Source: Hufsiella arboris (lineage in GTDB: Bacteria > Bacteroidota > Bacteroidia > Sphingobacteriales > Sphingobacteriaceae). From it: 64,000 nucleotides of DNA. Shown here piece by piece: positions 26,723 to 35,094 of this stretch. The number at the start of each line of letters is the position of its first letter. Within the stretch, counting starts at the first letter, position 1. Position numbers and translations under genes: made by a program. A model generated the notes under the pieces. That model was not told where the DNA came from, did no database searches, and saw only the letters and a program-made list of their open reading frames with translations. Where the stretch lies: assembly GCF_009834875.1 (NCBI RefSeq), contig NZ_WVHT01000001.1, forward strand, positions 310,001 to 374,000, written 5' to 3'.

Positions 26723-26730
26723 CAAAATTA
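26723..26730 (-). promoter_or_regulatory. Promoter -7 box TAATTTTG for the SNF2 gene
   Basis: A perfect TAnnTTTG on the minus strand, 10 nt before the ATG at 26712. Confidence 0.55.
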
Positions 26731-26854
26731 TTTCAAGGTAGATGTCTGCTTTAAAAAAATTGTAAACCTAACGATAAATTAAATCATTAACAAGAAAAAC
26801 CTATTAAGTATATAGACTTTTCTTAAAAGAATTTTCATTATTGATAAATTGCGC

Positions 26855-26862
26855 TATTTTTG
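26855..26862 (+). promoter_or_regulatory. Promoter -7 box TATTTTTG for the riboswitch transcript
   Basis: A perfect TAnnTTTG that ends 9 nt before the first conserved riboswitch bases, placing the transcription start just before the aptamer. Confidence 0.65.
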
Positions 26863-26871
26863 CACATCAAT

Positions 26872-27064
26872 AAGGGGTGCCTTGTTTGTTAAGATCAGAC
26901 CATGCTAGCTAAAAATCTGCTTCAAACACAAAAACAGGCTGAGATTATACCCATCATTGAGTTGAAAGAGAAAGGTTCATAGTTGTAAGATTTACTTGCA
27001 ACTAACCACTTGATACTTGCAACTTCAATGAGCACCTGATCCGGATAATGCCGGCGTAGGGAGG
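26872..27064 (+). promoter_or_regulatory. TPP riboswitch (THI element) with enlarged arms
   Basis: The conserved blocks appear in order: AGGGGTGCC (26873-26881), GGCTGAGATTATACCC (26938-26952), and CACCTGATCCGGATAATGCC then GGCGTAGGGA (27033-27061). These are the hallmarks of the thiamine-pyrophosphate aptamer. The P3-type arm is long (TTGTTTG pairing CAAACACAA). An extra arm of about 80 nt sits between ATACCC and ACCTGATC, where most members have only a few bases. The region 27062-27128 is the likely expression platform and can form AGTTAA/TTAACT and CTGCATGCAG hairpins. It controls the TonB receptor starting at 27129. Confidence 0.93.
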
Positions 27065-27128
27065 TAAAAGTTAACGGATCTGCACGTTCCCCTGCATGCA
27101 GCATGTTTAACTAAGTATTCATTTTAAC

Positions 27129-29516
27129 GTGAAAAAATTTTCATTAGCCGTCCTTTGGATCATGCTTTTGCCATTCCTTGCACTGGCGCAATTTTCAGTA
27201 ACCGGAAAAATTTCGGCGAAACTCACCAAGCAGCCCTTAGCAGGCGCAAGTATTTCACTTTCAAACATTGGAAGAACCCAAACCGGCCCTGATGGATCGT
27301 TTCATTTTGAAAACATCAAGGAGGGTCGATATCAGTTGCAAGTGTCCTATCTTGGTTATAAAACCAATACACAAACCATTGAGCTGACCAGGAATACAGA
27401 ACTCGATTTGTCACTTGAACCTGCTTCTTTAATTACTGATGAAGTTATTGTAAGTGCAACACGAGCCGGAAAAAACTCTGCCACTACGTATACGAACCTG
27501 GATAAAGCAACGATTGAAAAATATAACCAGGGACAAGATCTTCCTTACATACTCAACCAAACGCCATCCGTTGTCGTGTCATCCGATGCCGGAGCCGGCG
27601 TTGGTTATACCGGTATCCGGATACGCGGCAGTGATCCGACCAGAACCAACGTGACCGTCAATGGAATCCCATTTAACGATGCAGAAAGCCAGGGAAGTTT
27701 TTTTGTAGACGTACCCGATTTTGCTTCATCAATTGACAACATCCAGGTGCAGCGCGGCGTTGGTACTTCCACTAATGGTGCGGGCGCTTTCGGAGCGAGC
27801 ATCAACATCCAGACAAATACCCGCCATGACAGTGCTTATGCTGAATTAAACAATACTTACGGTTCGTATGATACCTGGAAAAATACGGTAAACGTCGGCA
27901 CGGGATTGATCAATGGAAAATTCACGGTAGACGGCCGTTTGTCGCGAATTAAGTCTGAGGGCTATATCGATCGCGCTTCTTCTGATCTTAAATCATACTT
28001 TTTAAGCGGCGCATGGTACGGTAAAAACGACCTTTTGAGAGCCAATGTGTTTTCTGGCTACGAAAAAACTTACCAGGCATGGAATGGCGTGCCTGAGACG
28101 TTATTACAAACTGATCGAACTTATAACGGCTTCACGTATAATGACCAGACCGATAACTACTGGCAGGATCATTACCAGCTGCTATACTCTCACACTTTTT
28201 CAACGAAGTTCTTCGCTAACGCGGCCATTCATTACACCTATGGCCGGGGTTATTATGAGGAATACAAAGACGATCAGAATTTTGCAGATTATGGCCTCCT
28301 GCCGGCAGTTGTCAATGGCGAAACGATCGACGCAACAAACCTCATCAGACGCCGTTGGCTTGACAATGATTTTTATGGAGCGACTTACTCTTTTAATTAC
28401 AATCCTTCCAAAAACTTGAATTTTACGTTAGGTGGTGCGTGGAACGAATATGATGGAAAGCACTACGGACAGGTTATCTGGTCGCAATATCCATCCCCAA
28501 CCAACGAGGGAAATGAAAATTCAAATGCCGATCACTATTACGACGGACACGGCTATAAGAAGGATTTCAATACTTATTTAAAAGCCAGCTATACGTTTGG
28601 TGCTGCAACTATTTTTGGCGACCTGCAATACCGCAATTTAAATTATATCATCAATGGTCTTGACAAAAACCGAAATCCGCTTGACCAGCGACATAATTTA
28701 AATTTCTTCAATCCAAAAGTCGGGTTTAGTTATCAGCTGAATGATGCAAACAATGTTTACGCGTCATACGCTGTTGCACACAAAGAACCAAATCGGGATG
28801 ATTACATAAACAATAACACCGCGGAGACGAATCCAAAGCCTGAAAAATTGCAGGATATTGAAGTCGGCTATCGTCACAATCAATCAAATTTTAACGCCGG
28901 TGTCAATGCTTACGGGATGTTTTACAAAGATCAGCTGATTTTAACCGGCAGAATTAACGACGTGGGAGAATCAATTCGTCAAAATGTTCCATCGAGTTAC
29001 CGTATTGGTTTGGAAGCAGATCTCAGATGGAAACCTTTTCGCAATTTTACGTGGGCTGCTACTGCCTCGCTAAGTAAGAATAAAATTAAAACGTTTACTG
29101 AATTTATTCCCAATTACGACGATGGCAGCCAGACTGAGAATATTTATAAAGATCCGGACATTGCCTATTCGCCAAACTTTATCGCTTCCAGCGAACTGAC
29201 ATATCAATTATTAAAACACGCCGATTTAAGCTTCATTAGCAAGTATGTTGGCGACCAATATCTTGACAATACAGAAAACGAAGCCCGAAAATTGCAATCG
29301 TTTTTTGTTAACGACTGTCGGTTAAGATACAATCTTGGCGTAAAAGGGATAAAAAATATCGGCCTTTCGCTGCTTGTAAACAATGTATTCGGAGAACTTT
29401 ATGAATCAAACGGATACTCGTTCAGTTATATTTATGCTGGCGCACAAGCGACTGAAAACTATTACTTTCCACAAGCAACACGCAATTTTCTATTGTCGTT
29501 AAATTTGAAATTTTAA
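27129..29516 (+). CDS. TonB-dependent receptor, TPP-riboswitch controlled (probable thiamine-type uptake)
   Basis: The 795-residue outer-membrane receptor has a signal peptide (LAVLWIMLLPFLALAQ), a carboxypeptidase-regulatory-like domain (about 20-105: SVTGKISAKLTKQPLAGASI), a plug domain (about 115-225: RIRGSDPTRTNVTVNGIPFNDAES, GVGTSTNGAGAFGASINI) and a 22-strand-type barrel ending SLNLKF. Translation starts at GTG. The TPP riboswitch directly upstream is the best clue to substrate: thiamine, its phosphates or a precursor. Riboswitch-linked receptors of this type are known in Bacteroidota. No thiamine enzyme or inner-membrane transporter follows, so the receptor stands alone in its unit. 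Confidence 0.93.
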   Translation: MKKFSLAVLWIMLLPFLALAQFSVTGKISAKLTKQPLAGASISLSNIGRTQTGPDGSFHFENIKEGRYQLQVSYLGYKTNTQTIELTRNTELDLSLEPASLITDEVIVSATRAGKNSATTYTNLDKATIEKYNQGQDLPYILNQTPSVVVSSDAGAGVGYTGIRIRGSDPTRTNVTVNGIPFNDAESQGSFFVDVPDFASSIDNIQVQRGVGTSTNGAGAFGASINIQTNTRHDSAYAELNNTYGSYDTWKNTVNVGTGLINGKFTVDGRLSRIKSEGYIDRASSDLKSYFLSGAWYGKNDLLRANVFSGYEKTYQAWNGVPETLLQTDRTYNGFTYNDQTDNYWQDHYQLLYSHTFSTKFFANAAIHYTYGRGYYEEYKDDQNFADYGLLPAVVNGETIDATNLIRRRWLDNDFYGATYSFNYNPSKNLNFTLGGAWNEYDGKHYGQVIWSQYPSPTNEGNENSNADHYYDGHGYKKDFNTYLKASYTFGAATIFGDLQYRNLNYIINGLDKNRNPLDQRHNLNFFNPKVGFSYQLNDANNVYASYAVAHKEPNRDDYINNNTAETNPKPEKLQDIEVGYRHNQSNFNAGVNAYGMFYKDQLILTGRINDVGESIRQNVPSSYRIGLEADLRWKPFRNFTWAATASLSKNKIKTFTEFIPNYDDGSQTENIYKDPDIAYSPNFIASSELTYQLLKHADLSFISKYVGDQYLDNTENEARKLQSFFVNDCRLRYNLGVKGIKNIGLSLLVNNVFGELYESNGYSFSYIYAGAQATENYYFPQATRNFLLSLNLKF

Positions 29517-29603
29517 TAAGACAAACCTATATCGACACCATACATATATAGACTACCTCTATTTATCTATCAAGAAAAAGAATAAAGATTTCAGCTATTG
29601 AGG

Positions 29604-29634
29604 TTGTCAGATTACTACCGTGAAGTTACCTTTG
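29604..29634 (+). promoter_or_regulatory. Promoter TTG-N20-TACCTTTG for the peroxiredoxin gene
   Basis: TTG at 29604-29606 and TACCTTTG at 29627-29634. It supports the start at 29662 and excludes an in-frame GTG at 29620. An ATAG-N7-CTAT palindrome (29548-29562) lies about 40 bp upstream. Confidence 0.75.
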
Positions 29635-29661
29635 CGCCGTATTTTAAGAAACAATAGAATT

Positions 29662-30207
29662 ATGATTAGCATAGGACAAAAATTCCCTTCGTTTGAGAAA
29701 ACTATCGTTGTTAGCCTTGAAAAGGGAAAAGAATTCGAGACACTTTCTTCCGAGACATTAACATCTGATGACAGTACATGGACAGTATTTTTCTGGTGGC
29801 CAAAAGACTTTACCTTCGTTTGCCCTACCGAAATTGCTGAATTTAATAAAGCATACGGCGAGTTCCGCGACCGCGATACACGTTTAGTAGGCGCTTCAAC
29901 CGATTCAGAATTTGTTCACCTTGCATGGAGAAACAATCACGATGATCTTCGCGGATTAAAATTTCCAATGCTTGCTGATACTTCGAAGTCGCTTGCTGAA
30001 GACCTTGGAATTTTAGAACCAAAAGAAAAGATAGCATACCGCGCCACATTCATTATTGATCCTCAGGGAATCGTTCGCTGGGTTTCAGTTAACGATTTAA
30101 ATGTTGGCCGTAATGTCAAAGAAGTTTTACGTGTATTAGATGGCTTACAAACTGACGAACTTTGCCCTTGTAACTGGGAAAAAGGCCAGGAGACATTAAC
30201 AGTTTAA
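29662..30207 (+). CDS. Peroxiredoxin (AhpC/TSA family)
   Basis: The 181-residue thiol peroxidase has the peroxidatic Cys54 in TFVCPTEI and a C-terminal CPCNW pair (Cys168, Cys170), one of which should be the resolving Cys. It reduces hydrogen and alkyl peroxides in the cytoplasm. The next gene encodes an AhpD-like CxxC protein, so electrons probably come from AhpD rather than AhpF; no ahpF is nearby. An intrinsic terminator lies between the two, so most transcripts may stop after this gene. Confidence 0.94.
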   Translation: MISIGQKFPSFEKTIVVSLEKGKEFETLSSETLTSDDSTWTVFFWWPKDFTFVCPTEIAEFNKAYGEFRDRDTRLVGASTDSEFVHLAWRNNHDDLRGLKFPMLADTSKSLAEDLGILEPKEKIAYRATFIIDPQGIVRWVSVNDLNVGRNVKEVLRVLDGLQTDELCPCNWEKGQETLTV

Positions 30208-30225
30208 TTTTTATATCAAAAAATC

Positions 30226-30255
30226 AAAGGCTGTATCAATGGTACGGCCTTTTTT
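30226..30255 (+). terminator. Terminator/attenuator between peroxiredoxin and AhpD-like genes
   Basis: AAGGCTGTA, 7-nt loop, TACGGCCTT pair over 9 bp with one G-U, followed by a T-run that abuts the ATG at 30256. Partial read-through would set the ratio of the two proteins. Confidence 0.8.
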
Positions 30256-30852
30256 ATGAACAATAATATGAGCGAAGCAACAGAAACAATTAATGAATTT
30301 TTAGAAAGTATCGGTTTAGATACGCAGTATAGAACAGAAAGTTTAACCTTGCTTGAAAAAGGCGAATCACGTTACCTGCGTGATTTTAAAGTAAACTTTA
30401 ACAGCATTTTGTCATCAGAGCAGCTTTCGCAAAAAGAGATTGCACTGGTTGCGTTAAGTATTGCTGTAAACAATAACAACAAGCCTTTAACCGATTTTTT
30501 CACCTCTTTTGCAGAAAAGTCAGAATGTACGGCGGAAGAAATCGCGGAAGCTGCGGCATGCGCTTCCCTGCTGGCCTCGAATAATGTATTTTACCGGTTC
30601 CGGCATTTTACTCAAAAGGATAAATATGCGCAGATTCCAGCACGCATCAGAATGCAGATCATGGTTAAACCGGTAACTGGCAAAGAGTTTTTTGAATTGC
30701 TTAGCCTGGCCATATCGGCAGTTAATGGTTGTGAGATGTGTGTAAACGCTCACGAGGATTCTTTAATAAAGTTAGGCACAAAGGAAGAGCGCATTTTCGA
30801 CGCAGTACGTATAGCATCGTTGATAACAGCGACCGGAAAAATTATTTTCTAA
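30256..30852 (+). CDS. AhpD-like carboxymuconolactone decarboxylase family protein
   Basis: The 198-residue all-helical protein has the AhpD redox/acid motif CEMCVNAH (Cys159, Cys162, His166), i.e. CxxCxxxH, in its second half; the first half is a degenerate CMD repeat. AhpD couples peroxiredoxin to a dithiol reductant, which matches the gene order. A second ATG at 30268 (MSEATETINEF) is an alternative start, and is attractive because the first ATG directly touches the terminator T-run. A terminator follows at 30868-30912. Confidence 0.9.
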   Translation: MNNNMSEATETINEFLESIGLDTQYRTESLTLLEKGESRYLRDFKVNFNSILSSEQLSQKEIALVALSIAVNNNNKPLTDFFTSFAEKSECTAEEIAEAAACASLLASNNVFYRFRHFTQKDKYAQIPARIRMQIMVKPVTGKEFFELLSLAISAVNGCEMCVNAHEDSLIKLGTKEERIFDAVRIASLITATGKIIF

Positions 30853-30867
30853 GCTTTAAAAAATAAC

Positions 30868-30912
30868 AAAGGCACTCGGTTTCTTAACCTTCGTGCCTTT
30901 TATTTTTTTTTT
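30868..30912 (+). terminator. Terminator after the AhpD-like gene
   Basis: AAAGGCAC (30868-30875) pairs with GTGCCTTT (30893-30900), followed by a long T-run. Confidence 0.9.
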
Positions 30913-30993
30913 ACGACCATTATTTATCTAATGGTTTTTTTATCCAAAAAGCTCACTTTTTATTTGATAAAAATATTTTTATATGTAGCTTTA

Positions 30994-31140
30994 AACCTTA
31001 AGGTTGACCACCCCGGAACGTTCTCTTTTAATTTTGATTTCATAAAAAACTTACACAATTATTCAGATTGATTCGGGGATAAAGGTTTTAATTGTTAATT
31101 TTTGAACGCCGTTATGTGGAGCCATAACGGCGTTCTTGTT
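30994..31140 (+). other. Structured non-coding stretch, candidate small RNA
   Basis: The stretch holds a perfect 12-bp palindrome AACCTTAAGGTT (30994-31005), a possible long-range pair CCCCGGAA (31011-31018) with TTCGGGG (31072-31078), and a perfect 13-bp hairpin GAACGCCGTTATG (31104-31116) / CATAACGGCGTTC (31123-31135). The hairpin is followed on the plus strand by TTGTTTTT. No open frame of note. The AhpD gene already has its own terminator, so the last hairpin needs another explanation, such as ending a separate plus-strand transcript. Confidence 0.4.
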
Positions 31141-31148
31141 TTTAACAA

Positions 31149-32696
31149 TTAATGTACATCAACTGGTACGTTTGCATTCTTTTTAAATTTCTGCAGATAA
31201 AGCAGAGGAATCGAACAAAGCATAATCATTCCGGCAACCCAATATGCATCAACATATGTAAGCAGCATCGTCTGCCTTATAACAGTCCCCTCAATTGCTT
31301 TAGTCGCGATACTCTGAGCATCAAGCAAGCCGTAACCCTTAGCCATAAACCCTCTTACAAGCATATTAAAGCGATCCAGGTAAGCCTGGTTATACGGATT
31401 GATGTGATCTATCAATACACTCCTATGGAAACCCTGACGAACGTGGATCATGGTTGTAAGGAATGCAATACCAAACGATCCGCCTAGCTGACGCATCATG
31501 TTGTTCAAGCCTGTTCCCTGACCAATTTCCGGCCCTTTCAAATCCTGAATTGCCAAAGTAGTAAGAGGTACAAACAGTAGCGCCATTCCAATACCACGAA
31601 TGATCAGCGGCCAGAAAAAGTCGCTGGTTCCTGATAGCAAAGTAGAATTGCTTAACATTTTACAGAATAAGAAGAACAATAACATTCCTCCGGTAGCCAT
31701 AAACTGCGCCGGAATACCTTTCTGAAGCATCTTACCAATAAACGGCATCATCGCGATTGTTACAAGCCCTCCGGGAACCAACACCTCGCCAGTTTGCAAA
31801 GCCGAAAACCCCAGTAAGTTCTGGCAAAATATTGGGAACACGAATACGGAACCGTACAATCCAAACCCTAGTACAAACGAGGTAAACATACCGACGCTAA
31901 AGCTTCGGTGTCTCATAATCTTGAAGTTTACGATCGGATGGTCTGTACTGAATTCCCGCCAAATAAATAACAGCGTGCCAAGCACTGCGGCGACAGCAAG
32001 AGCGGTAATGTAAGGAGTCGAAAACCAGTCTTCACTTTCCCCTTTTTCAAGCACCGTTTGCAAACTGCCAACAGCCACGGCCAATAACACAATTCCCCAC
32101 CAGTCGACGGGCTTCCCTTTGGCGTCCTGCGGCGTTTTGACAACGAATAAGTACGTAAATATCGCTGCAAGGATACCAACCGGGATATTTACATAAAATA
32201 TCCACGGCCAGTTCGCGTGTTCAAGGATGTATCCACCGATAGTCGGGCCAAATGTAGGGCCAACAACGGCTCCCAAACCAAACAGCGCAGTCGCTGTACC
32301 AACTTCTTCTTTAGGCCATGTTTCCAGCAAAATCGCCTGAGCGTTGGAAATCAATCCTCCTCCGGCCAGACCTTGTAATATCCGGAAAATGACCAGCTCG
32401 CTTAAGCCTGTGGCGTTACCGCACAAAAATGAGGCGATAGTAAAAATGATGATGGATGTCAGGAAATAATTTTTCCGCCCGAAACGGCTTCCCAACCAGC
32501 CCGACATCGGCAATATAATTACGTTTGCAACAGCGTAACCAGTTGACAGCCATGCCACGTTTTCAAGAGTTGCCCCGAGGTTTCCCTGTATCTGGGGCAT
32601 TGAAACATTCACAATTGTGGTGTCAATCAATTCTAACAGCGATGCAGTAATTACTGTTATAGTGATAACCCACTTTTTTAAACCTTTTTCGGCCAT
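31149..32696 (-). CDS. DHA2-family multidrug efflux MFS permease (EmrB-like)
   Basis: The 515-residue protein has about 14 hydrophobic helices. It shows the DHA2 signatures ELIDTTIVNVSMPQIQ in TM1, GSRFGRKNYF after TM2 and GLGAVVGPTFGPTIGGYI (motif C) in TM5. I start at MAEKGLKKWV (32696), just after the HlyD stop; an ATG at 32723 would overlap that gene. With the HlyD adaptor and TolC channel upstream it forms a tripartite EmrAB-TolC-type pump spanning both membranes. The operon is under the TetR gene at 35736. Drug range is unknown. Confidence 0.94.
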   Translation of the reverse strand: MAEKGLKKWVITITVITASLLELIDTTIVNVSMPQIQGNLGATLENVAWLSTGYAVANVIILPMSGWLGSRFGRKNYFLTSIIIFTIASFLCGNATGLSELVIFRILQGLAGGGLISNAQAILLETWPKEEVGTATALFGLGAVVGPTFGPTIGGYILEHANWPWIFYVNIPVGILAAIFTYLFVVKTPQDAKGKPVDWWGIVLLAVAVGSLQTVLEKGESEDWFSTPYITALAVAAVLGTLLFIWREFSTDHPIVNFKIMRHRSFSVGMFTSFVLGFGLYGSVFVFPIFCQNLLGFSALQTGEVLVPGGLVTIAMMPFIGKMLQKGIPAQFMATGGMLLFFLFCKMLSNSTLLSGTSDFFWPLIIRGIGMALLFVPLTTLAIQDLKGPEIGQGTGLNNMMRQLGGSFGIAFLTTMIHVRQGFHRSVLIDHINPYNQAYLDRFNMLVRGFMAKGYGLLDAQSIATKAIEGTVIRQTMLLTYVDAYWVAGMIMLCSIPLLYLQKFKKNANVPVDVH

Positions 32697-32697
32697 T

Positions 32698-33741
32698 TTA
32701 TTTTTCTGTTGACACGGAAACATTTACGCTCATTCCTGGACGCAATCTTTCCATTAACTCTTTATTAGCTTTAATTTTAATCTTCACAGGTACACGCTGA
32801 ATCACCTTTACGAAGTTACCTGTAGCATTATCAGGCGGAAGAAGTGAAAACTTAGCACCCGTAGCCGGAGAAAAATTATAAACCTCTCCTTCTACTTTTT
32901 CGTCCGGAAAAGCGTCGATATCTATGTCTACGTGAGCTCCGGTGTGGATTTTTTCGAGCTGAGTTTCTTTAAAGTTAGCCGTAATGTATAAGCTATTGTC
33001 ATTTACTACCGAGAACAAGGTCTGTCCGGCTTGCACAAGCTGGCCTTTCTGAATATTTTTCTTAGAAACGATTCCGCTTGCCGGAGAATACACAGTAGTA
33101 TACGATACCTGTAATTTCGCAAAATCAACGTCGGCCTGCCGCTGATCAACGCCGGTATTTGTTACTGCAAGCTGTGAACGTGTAGAACCGACTTGCTGAA
33201 CTGCCGCGTTGTATTGATCTTTAGCTGCCTGGTAAGCTGCCTGGGCAGATTCTTTATTAGCTTTAGCCTGATCAAATTGTTGCTGTGTGACCGAACCGTC
33301 CTTTACCAGATTTGCGTAGCGAGCGTAATCTTTATTGGCAAGATCAAGTTTTACACGGGCGGCCTCAATGTTTGCTTTGGCAGTTGACGTATTTGCCGCA
33401 ACAGCAGTGATCTGAGCCTGGTTAACACCGATTCCTGCAGCTGCACCACGCTGGCCAGCCAAAGCTTGTTCTAATTTTATTTTATAATCGCGGTCATCTA
33501 GCTTAACTAATACCTGTCCCTGGTTTACATGTTGGTTCTCTTCAAATAAGATAGAGTCAACATAACCGCCAACACGCGAAACTACCGGGCTGATGTCGCC
33601 ATCAATCTGAGCGTCGTCAGTATCCTCATGCTTGGAGTAATAGATATATTCCCTGATACCGAAAATCGATCCAACAATTATTACTACAGCTAGTATAATA
33701 GGAATTACTTTATTTTTTGGTTTCTTTTCGTTGCTTTCCAT
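32698..33741 (-). CDS. HlyD/EmrA-type membrane fusion protein
   Basis: The 347-residue protein has one N-terminal membrane helix (VIPIILAVVIIVGSIFGI). The biotinyl-lipoyl halves are split around a long coiled-coil hairpin: EDTDDAQIDGDISPVVSRVGG before it, and VYSPASGIVSKKNIQKGQLV after it. The coiled coil spans roughly residues 95-205 with many Ala/Gln heptads. EmrA-type adaptors connect the MFS pump to TolC. It lies between the TolC gene (5-bp gap) and the MFS gene (1-bp gap), a tightly packed operon. Confidence 0.95.
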   Translation of the reverse strand: MESNEKKPKNKVIPIILAVVIIVGSIFGIREYIYYSKHEDTDDAQIDGDISPVVSRVGGYVDSILFEENQHVNQGQVLVKLDDRDYKIKLEQALAGQRGAAAGIGVNQAQITAVAANTSTAKANIEAARVKLDLANKDYARYANLVKDGSVTQQQFDQAKANKESAQAAYQAAKDQYNAAVQQVGSTRSQLAVTNTGVDQRQADVDFAKLQVSYTTVYSPASGIVSKKNIQKGQLVQAGQTLFSVVNDNSLYITANFKETQLEKIHTGAHVDIDIDAFPDEKVEGEVYNFSPATGAKFSLLPPDNATGNFVKVIQRVPVKIKIKANKELMERLRPGMSVNVSVSTEK

Positions 33742-33746
33742 CGTAT

Positions 33747-35087
33747 TTAAAAATTGATATTTGTGATTGTTCCAGTTGATTTGATTAATGAATAGTAAGC
33801 CAAACCTGCGTCAGCTTTTGCTAGTTCGATATTTATGAGTTGTAAGAATAATTGAGATTCGGCATCAACGCGATCGGTTGCCGAAGCGATGTTATTTTGA
33901 TATTTTGATTCTAAGATCTTGTCATTCTCTCTCGCCTGATCTACCGCTGTTTGCAATACCTTGATTTTATCAACAGCGTTCAGATAGTTTTGGAAGCTTT
34001 GATTTACATCAGTTTTAACGCGGTCTACCGTTAAATCCTTTCCTATCGCAAGCTGAGTTTTCTGAATCCTGGCCTCGGCAACTTTGTTTTTATTCGTCCA
34101 AAGTTGATCAAAGTTCCACGATAAGGATGCTGCTGCCGATATTGGAGTAATAAATCTTTCGGCAGGCGGAATGAATAAACTTCCAGCGTTTAAGTAATAG
34201 GCACTTACTCCTACACCAAAGGTCGGCAGCATATTTGCCTTCACCGATTTTATATTCTTATCAGCAACCTCACCGCGCAAATCATAAGCTTTTAACTCAG
34301 AGCGATTAGTCAAGGCAGAATCAATAAGATTATTTAAGGCAACTGATTGATTGGCACCTGCAGCTACCTGTGTAGCCTCCAACTGGGTATTTTCAGGTAA
34401 TCCCAATAAAACGTTAAGGTTGTAGTTGATGATTTTCCGGTTTGCATCAAGGTCCATACCGGTAATTTCGATGTTGCTCCGCTGCAATTGGAAACGCAAT
34501 ACGTCATTCTTCGTTACAATCCCTTGTTCAAAAAAGCGCTGCGACTGTTTAATTTGTTTATCAATTGCCTGAAGGTTCTGATCAACAACTTTCCTGCTTT
34601 GCTGAACTTTATATAAATTATAATATGCATTTATAACATTGTAAACGATGTCGTCTTTGTCCCTGTCAACGTCAAGCAATGCAACTTTGGTTAGCAGGTC
34701 GGTTGACTCTTTTGCATATTTTAATTTATTGCCGGCAAATATTAGTTGCTGCAATGAAAAAGTTCCAAGCCAGGCATCAGCACGCTTAGGTAACTCGATA
34801 GTTGTCGGTCCGGCTGTCAGCTTATTTTCAGGGATTTCAGCGTGATTATAAGCATAACTTACTTTCCCGGTAGGCAAGGCTGCATCTTTTGCCTGTTCGT
34901 ATTGGGTAATAGCTTCGTCAACTTTTGCGCGTGACAATTTTAGCTGCTTGCTGTTTTCAATCCCCAATTGTACGGCTTCGTTCAAGCTGATCTGTCGTTT
35001 CTCTTGCGCGTTAGCTGCCCCGTAAATAAAAAATAAGATCAGGAAACTAACCGCTTTAATCGCATATCGCGAGTTTTGCATGTTCAT
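33747..35087 (-). CDS. TolC-family outer-membrane efflux protein
   Basis: The product of about 446 residues has a signal peptide (AVSFLILFFIYGAANAQ). Two duplicated OEP halves of long helices follow, each starting near an LNEAVQLG/LNNLIDSAL-type stretch. Typical pieces are QYEQAKDAALPTGKVSYAYN and RVKTDVNQSFQNYL. The start is uncertain: ATGs at 35111, 35087 and 35081 are in frame, and the first overlaps the TetR gene end by 17 bp, so I use 35087. It is the outer-membrane channel of the efflux system. Confidence 0.92.
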   Translation of the reverse strand: MNMQNSRYAIKAVSFLILFFIYGAANAQEKRQISLNEAVQLGIENSKQLKLSRAKVDEAITQYEQAKDAALPTGKVSYAYNHAEIPENKLTAGPTTIELPKRADAWLGTFSLQQLIFAGNKLKYAKESTDLLTKVALLDVDRDKDDIVYNVINAYYNLYKVQQSRKVVDQNLQAIDKQIKQSQRFFEQGIVTKNDVLRFQLQRSNIEITGMDLDANRKIINYNLNVLLGLPENTQLEATQVAAGANQSVALNNLIDSALTNRSELKAYDLRGEVADKNIKSVKANMLPTFGVGVSAYYLNAGSLFIPPAERFITPISAAASLSWNFDQLWTNKNKVAEARIQKTQLAIGKDLTVDRVKTDVNQSFQNYLNAVDKIKVLQTAVDQARENDKILESKYQNNIASATDRVDAESQLFLQLINIELAKADAGLAYYSLIKSTGTITNINF

Positions 35088-35094
35088 ATATTTG

